Source: Prevotellaceae bacterium HUN156 (lineage in GTDB: Bacteria > Bacteroidota > Bacteroidia > Bacteroidales > Bacteroidaceae). From it: a stretch of 64,000 nucleotides of DNA. Where the stretch lies: positions 164,563 through 228,562 of the forward strand of contig FPIT01000009.1 in NCBI GenBank assembly GCA_900119285.1. The letters run 5' to 3'. Within the stretch, counting starts at the first letter, position 1. Every line of letters begins with the position of its first letter. Positions 1-7,351 of the stretch are shown here, piece after piece. The position numbers and the translations under genes are program-made. The notes under the pieces were generated by a model that worked only from the letters and a program-made list of their open reading frames with translations, was not told the origin of the DNA and did no database searches.

Positions 1-1557
1 CTGGGTGCACAGTCTATCCAGCAGGGTATCATTTCATTCGTTGTAGCTTTCGTGCTGCTGATGGTTTACATGATTATGCTGTATGGATTCGTTCCTGGTA
101 TCCTCGCTGATATCGCTCTGCTGTTCAACCTGTTCTTCACACTAGGTATCCTTACCTCGTTCCAGGCTGCTCTGACAATGCCTGGTATCGCTGGTATCGT
201 ACTGACTCTGGGTACCGCAGTGGATGCTAACGTGCTTATCTATGAGCGTATCAAGGAAGAGCTGAAGCACGGTCTGAGCCTGAAGGAAGCTCTGCAGAAG
301 GGTTACTCTAACGCTTTCTCAGCTATCTTCGACTCTAACGTAACTTCACTGATTACTGGTTTCATCCTGTTGTTCTTCGGTACAGGTCCTGTTAAGGGCT
401 TCGCTACCACTTGGATCATCGGTATCTTCTGCTCATTCTTCACCGCTGTATTCCTGACTCGTCTGGTTTACGAGAACCGTCTGAAGAAGGACAAGTGGTT
501 GAACCTGACCTTCGTTACCGCTTACTCTAAGAACTTGATGCAGAATGCTCACTACAACTTCATGGGCGCTTATAAGAAGAGCTTCGTAGTTTGGGGTGTG
601 CTGGCTATCGCCTTCGTATGCTGCTTCTTCGTTCGTGGTTTGAGCCAGAGCATCGACTTCACTGGTGGTCGCAACTATGTTGTAACACTTGATAAGGAGA
701 CTCCCGTAGAGGAAGTTCGTCTGGCACTGACTGGTGCTTTCGTAAATACTATCGGTGAGAACGCTGGTAAGGAAGCTAACACAAGTGTTATCGCACTGGG
801 TACCGATGGCAAGACCATCCGTGTATCTACCAACTGGGATATCGAATCTAACAATCCTAACGTAGACGACGAGGCTGAGACTATCCTCTACAAGGCTCTG
901 AAGAAGGGTGGCTTCGTAAGTCAGGAGAATGTAGAGGCATTCAAGAATCCTGATGTTCGTCAGGGTGGTTCAATCATCAGCTCAGCAAAGGTTGGTCCTG
1001 CTGTTGCTAAGGATATCACCTACGGCGCTATCTACAGCGTGTTTATCGCTCTTGTAGCAATCTTCATTTACATCTTGATTCGTTTCCGCAACCTCGCTTA
1101 CTCTGCAGGTGCTGTTATCGCACTGGCTTTGGATGCTCTGGTTGTAATCGGTATGTACTCAGCTCTGTGGGGTATCGTTCCAATGTCATTGGAAATCGAT
1201 CAGGTATTCATCGGTGCTATCCTGACCGTGATTGGTTACTCAATCAACGATAAGGTGGTAGTATTCGACCGTATCCGTGAGAACTTCCAGCTCTATGGCA
1301 AGCGTGACCGTCAGCAGTTGTTCAATGACTCACTGAACCAGACATTGGCTCGTACCATCAATACCTCTGTAACAACATTGATTGTATTGCTGTGTATCTT
1401 CATCCTCGGTGGTGACTCAATCCGCAGCTTCTCATTCGCAATGATTCTCGGTGTTGTTGTTGGTACATTGTCTTCACTGTTCATCGCTGCTCCTACAGCA
1501 TTCATCGTAATGGGTCGTACCATTCGTGAGACTGACAGTGATGTTGTCAACGCATAA
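1..1557 (+). CDS. secDF: Protein translocase SecDF fusion (5' end outside window)
   Basis: Inner-membrane SecD-SecF fusion that uses the proton gradient to help SecYEG export proteins. The reading frame is open from base 1, so the start lies upstream. Visible are the SecD membrane-domain motif GTAVDANVLIYERIKEE, then the SecF half: its periplasmic start IDFTGG and the matching motif VIGYSINDKVVVFDRIREN. Both halves are in one frame, as is usual in Bacteroidetes. Codon use looks strongly biased, fitting a highly expressed gene. An intrinsic terminator follows 27 bases after the stop. Family assignment is firm; only the 5' part is missing. Confidence 0.95.
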   Translation: MGAQSIQQGIISFVVAFVLLMVYMIMLYGFVPGILADIALLFNLFFTLGILTSFQAALTMPGIAGIVLTLGTAVDANVLIYERIKEELKHGLSLKEALQKGYSNAFSAIFDSNVTSLITGFILLFFGTGPVKGFATTWIIGIFCSFFTAVFLTRLVYENRLKKDKWLNLTFVTAYSKNLMQNAHYNFMGAYKKSFVVWGVLAIAFVCCFFVRGLSQSIDFTGGRNYVVTLDKETPVEEVRLALTGAFVNTIGENAGKEANTSVIALGTDGKTIRVSTNWDIESNNPNVDDEAETILYKALKKGGFVSQENVEAFKNPDVRQGGSIISSAKVGPAVAKDITYGAIYSVFIALVAIFIYILIRFRNLAYSAGAVIALALDALVVIGMYSALWGIVPMSLEIDQVFIGAILTVIGYSINDKVVVFDRIRENFQLYGKRDRQQLFNDSLNQTLARTINTSVTTLIVLLCIFILGGDSIRSFSFAMILGVVVGTLSSLFIAAPTAFIVMGRTIRETDSDVVNA

Positions 1558-1583
1558 GTAACTTTTCAATTACTTATATATAT

Positions 1584-1622
1584 AATAAGGTGTAGCCTTT
1601 CTGGGTTACACCTTATTTTTTA
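1584..1622 (+). terminator. Intrinsic terminator of secDF
   Basis: Perfect 11-bp stem (1584-1594 with 1607-1617), 12-nt loop, followed by a T-rich run. Its position just after the secDF stop marks the end of that transcript. Confidence 0.85.
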
Positions 1623-1666
1623 TTTATAGTGTTGTTGCCGCTCTGTAGCCAATCCTCCGAAACTGC

Positions 1667-1776
1667 GGTTTCTTGGGAAGAAACCATCGGTTTCTACGCA
1701 GGAAACCGATGGTTTCCCGTAAGGAAACTACTGTTTTCTAATAACTAAAATATTGTTTTCCCTAAGCGAAAACTGC
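1667..1776. repeat. Five tandem 22-bp hairpin units (intergenic array)
   Basis: Five consecutive units start at 1667, 1689, 1711, 1733 and 1755, exactly 22 bases apart. The unit is GGTTTC (or GTTTTC), 7 variable bases, GAAACC (or GAAAAC), 3 bases. Units 1, 2, 3 and 5 can each form a 5-6-bp stem with a 7-nt loop; unit 4 is degenerate. Because the arms repeat, each 3-base spacer also sits between complementary arms. The array is preceded by TCCGAAAC. It ends 12 bases before the probable -7 box (1788-1795) of the downstream cluster. The same design recurs at 23620-23685. Confidence 0.85.
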
Positions 1777-1787
1777 AGAAAAATAAC

Positions 1788-1795
1788 TATCTTTG
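1788..1795 (+). promoter_or_regulatory. Probable -7 box TATCTTTG for the DUF4252/sigma cluster
   Basis: Matches the Bacteroidetes TAnnTTTG -7 element and lies about 115 bases before the first start at 1910, leaving a long leader. The -33 element is poor and would fall in the last unit of the repeat array. Confidence 0.45.
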
Positions 1796-1909
1796 TAGCG
1801 AAAAAGTGTTTTTCGTTGTAACAAAACCAAAGAAAGTCTCGTTAGTACTGATAGAAGGGACATCGATGAGACCTTACAATAAGAATCTATAATTAAACTA
1901 TTAACACTT

Positions 1910-2413
1910 ATGAAAAGAATTATTTTCTCATTAATCGTACTGCTATCAGTAGCTGGTGCCAATGCCCAAAGTGCAAACTTTGAGGAGCTATCCAAGATTA
2001 AGGGCGTTGATTATACACATGTCGATAAGGACATGATTGAACGAACAGCCAAACAAGGAAAAGGCTTGGATGTTGCAGGGATAGTCAACCTTGGTGATGA
2101 TGCTAAAGAGGAATTCCTTAATCAGTTTGATGACGTAAAAGTTTTCAAATGTGAGGATAAAGGCAGTATCAAGAAATTTAAGAAAACGGTACAAAAACTT
2201 CTGCAAGGTAAGGAGTGGGAACCGCTGATTGACACCAAAGGTCCTGATGGTGAAATCTTAAAGATCTATCTCTCCAAAAAAGGTGAGCGTTCCACCAACG
2301 TCGTACTGGCCGTTGAAGACGAAGAGGCCAATCTGGTAGTTATTAACGGAACATTCGACATGGCTAAACAGCTACAGGGTGGCATGAAGTTTAATGTCGA
2401 AACAAATTACTAA
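1910..2413 (+). CDS. Secreted DUF4252-like protein
   Basis: 167 aa with an N-terminal signal peptide ending near GANAQ, so exported to the periplasm or beyond. The mature part (VDYTHVDKDMIER, later IYLSKKG and a final strand-rich stretch VVINGTF) resembles DUF4252 proteins, a Bacteroidetes family of unknown function often next to ECF sigma factors. First gene of a tight cluster: the next start is 17 bases after the stop. Two further relatives lie in the same cluster (2431-3186 and 4084-4551). Family call comes from overall pattern, not catalytic residues. Confidence 0.75.
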   Translation: MKRIIFSLIVLLSVAGANAQSANFEELSKIKGVDYTHVDKDMIERTAKQGKGLDVAGIVNLGDDAKEEFLNQFDDVKVFKCEDKGSIKKFKKTVQKLLQGKEWEPLIDTKGPDGEILKIYLSKKGERSTNVVLAVEDEEANLVVINGTFDMAKQLQGGMKFNVETNY

Positions 2414-2430
2414 TCAAGAAGCATAGAGAG

Positions 2431-3186
2431 ATGAAACAAATATTATTATCATTGGTATTGCTGTTCTGCGTTGGCAGTGCATTCGGACAGACGCCTTCTA
2501 AGCTGATAAAGAAGTATAAGGCTATCAGCGGCATGCAGTATCAGAACATTACCGACAGCATCAAGAATCTGAAGGAAGCCGACGACCCCCAGCGGTATAA
2601 AATCACTCGCGGTGTTACCAAGATAGAATTCGTCTTCGGTGTGCTTTCTGAAGACGAGCAGGAGGAGCTGCAGCAAGACATGGACGGCTTGAAGGGTTTC
2701 AAACGTGTGTTCTACGAGAAGCATAACAGCAATGAGGGTCCTCTCAGCATGTTCAAAGGAACATTCAAGATATTCAAACAGACGCAGTACTATGCCATAG
2801 AGGATGGTGACCATCTGAAGGAAATGGTAGCACGTATTGACCTCGATGTTGATGCAGGGCAGATGGTATTGCTGGTGCATATCAAGGGTAAGATCAAGCA
2901 GGAGGATGTCGCTGATATGATTCAGATGGAAGAAAGCTCTGACGTGAACGTGAAGGAAGAAGAAAGGAATGAAAATATCCTTATCGTAATTAATGGTCAG
3001 GAATATCCCAGTCTGAACTCTGCCCATGAGGCTGCTGAATGGATGAATGCCAAGGGTATCTCCATTAACCACACGAATATGATTATCGGAGCAGAGGAAG
3101 TAAAGAAGAAGTATCCACACTCCGACAAGAAGGTGGCTATAGAGTACTCACGCACAGACGCTCAGGAGGACAAGAAGCAGAAGTAA
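2431..3186 (+). CDS. Secreted protein related to DUF4252, with C-terminal extension
   Basis: 251 aa, signal peptide ending near SAFGQ. Residues about 20-165 look like a diverged relative of the flanking DUF4252 proteins. After an acidic linker (EESSDVNVKEEERNE) the last 70 residues contain ILIVINGQEYP and later IIGAEEVKKKYP, a layout reminiscent of the short TonB-plug-like pieces seen in other Bacteroidetes envelope proteins; that likeness is my inference. The sigma-factor gene starts 3 bases after the stop, so transcription is almost certainly shared. No enzyme motif seen. Confidence 0.65.
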   Translation: MKQILLSLVLLFCVGSAFGQTPSKLIKKYKAISGMQYQNITDSIKNLKEADDPQRYKITRGVTKIEFVFGVLSEDEQEELQQDMDGLKGFKRVFYEKHNSNEGPLSMFKGTFKIFKQTQYYAIEDGDHLKEMVARIDLDVDAGQMVLLVHIKGKIKQEDVADMIQMEESSDVNVKEEERNENILIVINGQEYPSLNSAHEAAEWMNAKGISINHTNMIIGAEEVKKKYPHSDKKVAIEYSRTDAQEDKKQK

Positions 3187-3189
3187 AGC

Positions 3190-3702
3190 ATGACAGCTCA
3201 GGAGTTCAAGCAACGGTATATGCCTCATTATAGGCTACTCTATCGAGTGGCTTATCATCTGACGGCGAATGCGCAGGATGCAGAAGACCTGCTTCAGGAT
3301 ATGTATCTGAAGCTATGGCAGAAGCGCGACAGTCTGACAGATGAAGCGACGAAGGAGAACTACCTCGTCGCCATGATGCGAAACCTGTTTCTTGACCAGC
3401 GCAGAATCAAACGTCTCGATACTACAACGGAACTGAAAGAAGAAAGTTCGCCACCCGATGAAAGGAGTCTCGACCATCAGATTGACTCTAAAGACGAAGT
3501 GCAACGGATGGAAGGACTCATCAGTGAACTGCCTGACAGGGATGCAAAGATTATCCAAATGCACCTGATGGAAAACCGTTCCTACGAGGAGATAGAGCAA
3601 GATACAGGACTCTCTCAAGGTAATATCCGCATTATTGTGATGCGAACGAAAAAGAAGTTGAAACAACAATTCCAAAATATCACTAAGACATGGACGAATT
3701 AG
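3190..3702 (+). CDS. ECF-type RNA polymerase sigma factor
   Basis: 170 aa, the usual ECF size. Region 2 is visible around residues 20-45 (AQDAEDLLQDMYLKLWQ) and region 4 around 117-160 (RDAKIIQMHLMENRSYEEIE, then a GLSQGNIRIIVMRTKKKLK recognition helix). It would direct RNA polymerase to a small regulon, probably including this cluster. Its 3' end overlaps the next gene by 13 bases, so the two are translationally coupled, as expected for a sigma factor and its membrane partner. Regulon and signal are unknown. Confidence 0.92.
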   Translation: MTAQEFKQRYMPHYRLLYRVAYHLTANAQDAEDLLQDMYLKLWQKRDSLTDEATKENYLVAMMRNLFLDQRRIKRLDTTTELKEESSPPDERSLDHQIDSKDEVQRMEGLISELPDRDAKIIQMHLMENRSYEEIEQDTGLSQGNIRIIVMRTKKKLKQQFQNITKTWTN

Positions 3703-4103
3703 ATTACAAAGCGTTAGAACAAATTCCTATTCCTGAAGGACTGGAAGAGCGACTCTCTACCAAGATTGACCAGTGGGAGCAGGAAGAACAGAAGGCACAA
3801 CGCCGCCGCCTCTTTCCTAAAGCCTTGCGCTATATTGCTGCTGCAGCCAGCGTCGCCCTCGTCATTGGTGTGGGATATAATCTGGTGAGTCAGGAGAGAA
3901 ATAGGATTCTTGCGGAACAGGATACCTATCAAGATCCTGTAAAAGCACAACAAGAGGCAGAACGCGCGCTCATGTTGTTAGCAGTAAACCTGAATAAAGG
4001 TATGGGACATTTGGAAAAAGCGAAAGCCCTGAGCGATAAGACTGAAAAGAATTTGTACGAACAATTAAACGTATTGAAATCATATGAAACAGACAATCAT
4101 TAA
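3690..4103 (+). CDS. Small membrane protein, probable anti-sigma partner
   Basis: 137 aa with a charged cytoplasmic N-terminus (about residues 1-46), one membrane segment (about 47-66, YIAAAASVALVIGVGYNLV) and a short outer part rich in A, E and K. This topology and the 13-base overlap with the ECF sigma gene suggest it holds or tunes the sigma factor. No zinc-type anti-sigma HxxxCxxC motif is present, so the role rests on context only. It overlaps the following DUF4252 gene by 20 bases. Confidence 0.6.
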   Translation: MDELDYKALEQIPIPEGLEERLSTKIDQWEQEEQKAQRRRLFPKALRYIAAAASVALVIGVGYNLVSQERNRILAEQDTYQDPVKAQQEAERALMLLAVNLNKGMGHLEKAKALSDKTEKNLYEQLNVLKSYETDNH

Positions 4104-4551
4104 GGCATTCCTTTGCTTGGTGGTGGCTCTGAGCGGCCTTACTGCCAATGCACAGGTCAAGGCATTCGAGAAATATGCCGACATGAAAGATGTCAGTTAT
4201 GTGTATATCTCTAAATTCATGCTTGGCATGGTGGGTAAACAGGCTACTCCACAGGTTCCTGGAGTTAATGTAAAAAACTTGGCTAATAAGCTGACTGGTA
4301 TTCAGATTATCCATGCGGATAGCAAATCGGCTCAAACAAAACTGAAGAATGATGTCAAGGCTTTGATGGCAAAGGATAAGTATGAGCTGATGATGCAGAT
4401 GAATGAAGAGGATAATAAGGTGAACATCTATCACAATATCCATAAACAACAGTCTGTAGTTTCGATGCTGGTAGATGGCAAAGACGGTGTTACAGTTATG
4501 GTGTTCTCTGGAAAGTTTACCATAGATGATGTGATGAAGATGACGCAATAA
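4084..4551 (+). CDS. Secreted DUF4252 protein
   Basis: 155 aa, signal peptide ending near LTANAQ. The body (MKDVSYVYISKFMLGMVG, then LTGIQIIHADSKSA) fits DUF4252 best of the three relatives in this cluster. It overlaps the membrane-protein gene by 20 bases and is the last gene before a strong terminator. Function of the family is unknown; an envelope role monitored by the sigma/membrane-protein pair is a reasonable inference. Confidence 0.78.
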   Translation: MKQTIIKAFLCLVVALSGLTANAQVKAFEKYADMKDVSYVYISKFMLGMVGKQATPQVPGVNVKNLANKLTGIQIIHADSKSAQTKLKNDVKALMAKDKYELMMQMNEEDNKVNIYHNIHKQQSVVSMLVDGKDGVTVMVFSGKFTIDDVMKMTQ

Positions 4552-4555
4552 AGAT

Positions 4556-4592
4556 TCAGCCCGCCTCCAAAAGGAAGCGGGCTGAGTTTTGT
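4556..4592. terminator. Intrinsic terminator between convergent genes
   Basis: Nine-bp GC-rich stem (4556-4564 with 4577-4585), further pairing inside, then T-rich sequence. It lies between a + strand cluster and the - strand MaoC-like gene. Confidence 0.85.
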
Positions 4593-4597
4593 TTTAT

Positions 4598-4631
4598 CTA
4601 GGAAGTCCTAGGATAACCTATGGTGTCTTAG
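4598..4631. repeat. CTAG array, 10-bp period (degenerate)
   Basis: CTAG at 4598 and 4608, CTAT at 4618 and TTAG at 4628, all in 10-base register. The unit resembles CCTAGGAAnT. It sits just after the terminator and runs into the last codons of the MaoC-like gene. Related arrays: 15468-15501, 39168-39198 and 9044-9074. Confidence 0.6.
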
Positions 4632-5092
4632 TTAAAATAATAAAGGAATGCAGCGATACCTTCAAGGGCAGGTTTGCGCTGACCTTCAATCTCAATCTTA
4701 AACTTAATTTCTGCTTTGCAGATGCCACGCAGGTTCTGAATGCTATGCAGTGTAGTAACAAGACGTACACGGCTGCCAGTGATAACGGGCTGACCAAAGC
4801 GCATATCAGTCATACCGTAGTTTACCAACATCTTAATGTTATTTACTTCGATAATCTGATCCCACATATAGGGCAGCAGACTCAGTGTCAGATAACCATG
4901 AGCGATAGTTGACTTATAAGGACTCTCCTCCTTGGCACGCTCTACATCTACATGAATCCACTGGTGGTCCAACGTAGCGTCAGCAAACAGATTGATACGA
5001 TCCTGATCTACCAGCAGCCATTCAGAGGCTCCCAACTCTTCGCCCAAGTGAGCGGCAAACTCGTCGTACGAGTTAATAACTAATTTTTCCAT
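4628..5092 (-). CDS. MaoC-like hot-dog dehydratase
   Basis: 154 aa, a full-length single hot-dog domain of the MaoC / R-specific enoyl-CoA hydratase family. The catalytic pattern Asp42-x4-His47 is present (DATLDHQWIH), followed by the conserved STIAHGYLTLSLLP stretch. The family hydrates enoyl-CoA thioesters; the substrate here is unknown. A -7 box at 5118-5126 on the same strand gives a leader of about 20 bases. Stand-alone gene, with its end facing the DUF4252 cluster. Confidence 0.88.
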   Translation of the reverse strand: MEKLVINSYDEFAAHLGEELGASEWLLVDQDRINLFADATLDHQWIHVDVERAKEESPYKSTIAHGYLTLSLLPYMWDQIIEVNNIKMLVNYGMTDMRFGQPVITGSRVRLVTTLHSIQNLRGICKAEIKFKIEIEGQRKPALEGIAAFLYYFN

Positions 5093-5117
5093 TGTTGTTC
5101 TTTTTTGGAATGTTTTT

Positions 5118-5126
5118 GCAAAGGTA
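5118..5126 (-). promoter_or_regulatory. -7 box TACCTTTGC of the MaoC-like gene
   Basis: Exact match to the Bacteroidetes -7 element, about 25 bases from the start codon at 5092. Confidence 0.7.
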
Positions 5127-5172
5127 CGAAAAAATTGTGAATTATGGATTATGAATTATGAATTAAAATGAT

Positions 5173-5181
5173 TACCTTTGC
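5173..5181 (+). promoter_or_regulatory. -7 box TACCTTTGC of tRNA-Arg
   Basis: Exact -7 element 14 bases before the tRNA. The AT-rich stretch upstream contains near-repeats of GAATTATG. Confidence 0.7.
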
Positions 5182-5195
5182 ATCCGAAATCTTTG

Positions 5196-5267
5196 GCCCT
5201 GATAGTTAAATGGATATAACAAGGCTCTCCTAAAGCTTAGTTCCGAGTTCGATTCTCGGTCGGGGTA
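5196..5267 (+). tRNA. tRNA-Arg (CCT)
   Basis: Cloverleaf can be drawn: acceptor GCCCTGA with TCGGGGT (two G-U pairs), D arm GTTA/TAAC, anticodon loop CTCCTAA giving anticodon CCT, T arm CCGAG-TTCGATT-CTCGG, discriminator A. CCA is not encoded. Confidence 0.92.
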
Positions 5268-5274
5268 CTCCCTT

Positions 5275-5967
5275 TTAGCTTTTTGTAAAACTCAGTGTTA
5301 ACACACTAATGCGGATGCCCTCTATGTTTTTGATGGCGTTGGCACAAGCTATGAGTGTGGCTCCTGTGGTGCATACGTCATCAATGAGCAATACATGCTT
5401 ATTGCGCAGCAGATTGCCATCTCTGAGTTCAAAGGTCTCAGCCACATTTTCCTGACGTTGTTGTCGATTGAGGGCGGTTTGGCTTTTAGTGAAGTTTTTT
5501 CTGCATAATGCTTTGGTAATAACGGGCAGTAGGGTGACTGCGCTAATGCCTCGCGCTATTTGTTCACTCTGATTGTAACCACGCTGTCGCATACGTTTGC
5601 GGGAAAGAGGTACAGGTACCAAAGCATCGATGCCGTCAAAGTATTTGGCTACAGCCATCTCGTTTGCCATCACTCGTCCGATATCTTCACCAATATCGGG
5701 ACGATTGTTGTATTTCAGCTTGTAGATAAGACTTGCAGTCTCTGAATGCGATTCGTGATAGTAGAAGGCGGCGGCACGCTCTATCGGTGCTAAATGCCAA
5801 AAGAGCTGAGCCATCTTGCTATTATAGGGTGTGAGTTGATAATTAGTGCGAGGCAGGTGGAGCAGACAGACGCTACAGATAGAATGCTCTGTAGGCATCA
5901 GGCGACGCCCACAAATAGCGCACTGGCGTGGTGAAATGAAATCAAGAAAACGAGACCACCAATTCAT
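5275..5967 (-). CDS. comF: ComF-family phosphoribosyltransferase-like protein
   Basis: 230 aa. The N-terminus has a four-cysteine zinc-ribbon-like pattern (Cys16, Cys19, Cys31, Cys34); the C-terminal half is a type I phosphoribosyltransferase fold with the PRPP loop VLLIDDVCTTGATL near residues 192-205. ComF helps DNA uptake in naturally competent bacteria, though many Bacteroidetes carry it without known competence. Last gene of prmC-recX-comF; the gap after recX is 10 bases. comM (34517-36064) and comEC (50596-52089) are elsewhere in the window. Confidence 0.88.
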   Translation of the reverse strand: MNWWSRFLDFISPRQCAICGRRLMPTEHSICSVCLLHLPRTNYQLTPYNSKMAQLFWHLAPIERAAAFYYHESHSETASLIYKLKYNNRPDIGEDIGRVMANEMAVAKYFDGIDALVPVPLSRKRMRQRGYNQSEQIARGISAVTLLPVITKALCRKNFTKSQTALNRQQRQENVAETFELRDGNLLRNKHVLLIDDVCTTGATLIACANAIKNIEGIRISVLTLSFTKS

Positions 5968-5977
5968 TTCTTACTAG

Positions 5978-6454
5978 TTATTCGAGTCCTTCTATATCTT
6001 CTATATCTATGCACTGGCGAATAATATCAAAGGTAAAGCCACGGCCCAGTGCAAAGCGCATGAGCTTCTGGTTTAGCTGGTAATCATTGGCGGCTTTGGT
6101 GCTACGGCGCTTCTGCTTGAGCAGAGGGCGTAACACACTGATGTATTCTTCATCATCAATCTCGTCGAGCACTTGCTGACGGATATCTTCATCAATGTGT
6201 TTCTGCCAGAGGGCCTGCTCTACCTTGCGACGGCCCCACTTGTTATAGCGTACCTTATCCTTTACGAATGCACGGGCATAGCGCTCGTCGTCAACATAGC
6301 GTTCACTGACAAGGCGCTGCATCACGCGAGCTTGCGCCTCATCGTCAAGCTCCCAACGGCGCATTTTCTCTAACATCTCATACTGGCAGTGCTCCGCTTG
6401 TGCACAGAGGGCAGCCAGTGTCAGGTAGGCATCTTGTTCGCTCTTTTGTTTCAT
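5978..6454 (-). CDS. recX: RecX-family regulatory protein
   Basis: 158 aa, normal RecX length, made of short three-helix repeats (for example RMVQ-type helices followed by KWGRRKVEQALWQKHI near residues 76-92). RecX proteins bind RecA filaments and modulate recombination. The start codon overlaps the prmC stop by 4 bases (ATGA), so translation is coupled. Assignment is from the repeat pattern and length. Confidence 0.82.
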   Translation of the reverse strand: MKQKSEQDAYLTLAALCAQAEHCQYEMLEKMRRWELDDEAQARVMQRLVSERYVDDERYARAFVKDKVRYNKWGRRKVEQALWQKHIDEDIRQQVLDEIDDEEYISVLRPLLKQKRRSTKAANDYQLNQKLMRFALGRGFTFDIIRQCIDIEDIEGLE

Positions 6455-7296
6455 CGTTGTGCGTTTATCATTCTTGGTTTGCCGAATTGGTCTTCCTTTA
6501 TTTCGATGTCGTGGTACAACATCGTACTTAACATCTCTAGCATCTCGTTGGCATAGATGGGGTTGATTTCAAAGTAGAGTTCTCCACCGGGTTTCAATGC
6601 CGTCAGTCCGTATGCAGCAATGGTGCGATAAAACAATAGTGGGTCTTCGTCTGGAACAAAGAGAGCAGTATGCGGCTCATGCTCTAATACGTTCTGTTCC
6701 ATCTGCTCGCGTTCCTTATTACATATATAAGGAGGGTTGCTGACGATGATATCGAACGTAGAGGCGAGAGGCGAGAGGCGAGTGGTGTGTGGCGAAAGAA
6801 CGTCCACCTCTTGGAAGGTAACATCGGCATTCAATTGCTGGGCATTCTTCCGAGCTATCTCTAAGGCTGTAGATGAGATGTCCCAAGCCGTGACTTGCGC
6901 TTGAGGAATATCGAGCGCCAGTGTGATAGCAATACAGCCGCTACCTGTTCCGATGTCAAGAATATGACATGAAGAGGAGTGTTTCTTTTGTGTAATCCAT
7001 TGGCATAACTCAGCTGTTTCTGGTCTTGGAATCAAGACGCCTGGCTCTACATGGAATGTTCTATTGCAGAATGATGCTTCTCCCAATACATATTGCACGG
7101 GTTCCTGATGTAGTAGTCGTTCTGCAATTCCCTCCAGTTCTGCTTGGCTATTTGCTGATAATTGTGTATCTTTGCCGAGGTAAATGTCTGACAATGAAAG
7201 CCCGAAGCGTACCTCGTAGACCATCTGTGCGATAGCCTTTGCTTCGCCGTCGCCATAGATAGGTGCTAATTGGTGCCACAATTCATTGTAAGTCAT
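6451..7296 (-). CDS. prmC: Release-factor glutamine N5-methyltransferase PrmC
   Basis: 281 aa. PrmC methylates the GGQ glutamine of peptide chain release factors using SAM. Visible: SAM-binding motif ILDIGTGSGCIA (112-123) and the catalytic NPPY (187-190). N-terminal helical domain fits the family start MTYNELW, so ATG at 7296 is kept. The -7 box at 7301-7309 is so close that the mRNA may be leaderless. Between residues about 168 and 180 a loop (SPHTTRLSPLAST) is encoded by 7-bp GGCGAGA repeats at 6762-6782, an unusual low-complexity insert. Start of prmC-recX-comF. Confidence 0.93.
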   Translation of the reverse strand: MTYNELWHQLAPIYGDGEAKAIAQMVYEVRFGLSLSDIYLGKDTQLSANSQAELEGIAERLLHQEPVQYVLGEASFCNRTFHVEPGVLIPRPETAELCQWITQKKHSSSCHILDIGTGSGCIAITLALDIPQAQVTAWDISSTALEIARKNAQQLNADVTFQEVDVLSPHTTRLSPLASTFDIIVSNPPYICNKEREQMEQNVLEHEPHTALFVPDEDPLLFYRTIAAYGLTALKPGGELYFEINPIYANEMLEMLSTMLYHDIEIKEDQFGKPRMINAQR

Positions 7297-7300
7297 GACT

Positions 7301-7309
7301 GCAAAGGTA
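7301..7309 (-). promoter_or_regulatory. -7 box TACCTTTGC immediately upstream of prmC
   Basis: Exact -7 element ending 5 bases from the prmC ATG, so the start site would fall at or next to the A of ATG. Confidence 0.6.
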
Positions 7310-7351
7310 GTGAAAATAGTTGAAAATTGGAAATTGAAAGTTGAAAATTAT

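Noticed and set aside
2449..3120. 223-aa - strand frame opposite the second DUF4252-like gene
   Set aside because: Low-likelihood composition (His/Leu-rich), no promoter; shadow of the coding strand.
7295..7351. N-terminal extension of RibD
   Set aside because: Encodes repeats from AT-rich spacer and overlaps the prmC start region; deaminase domain begins at 7352.
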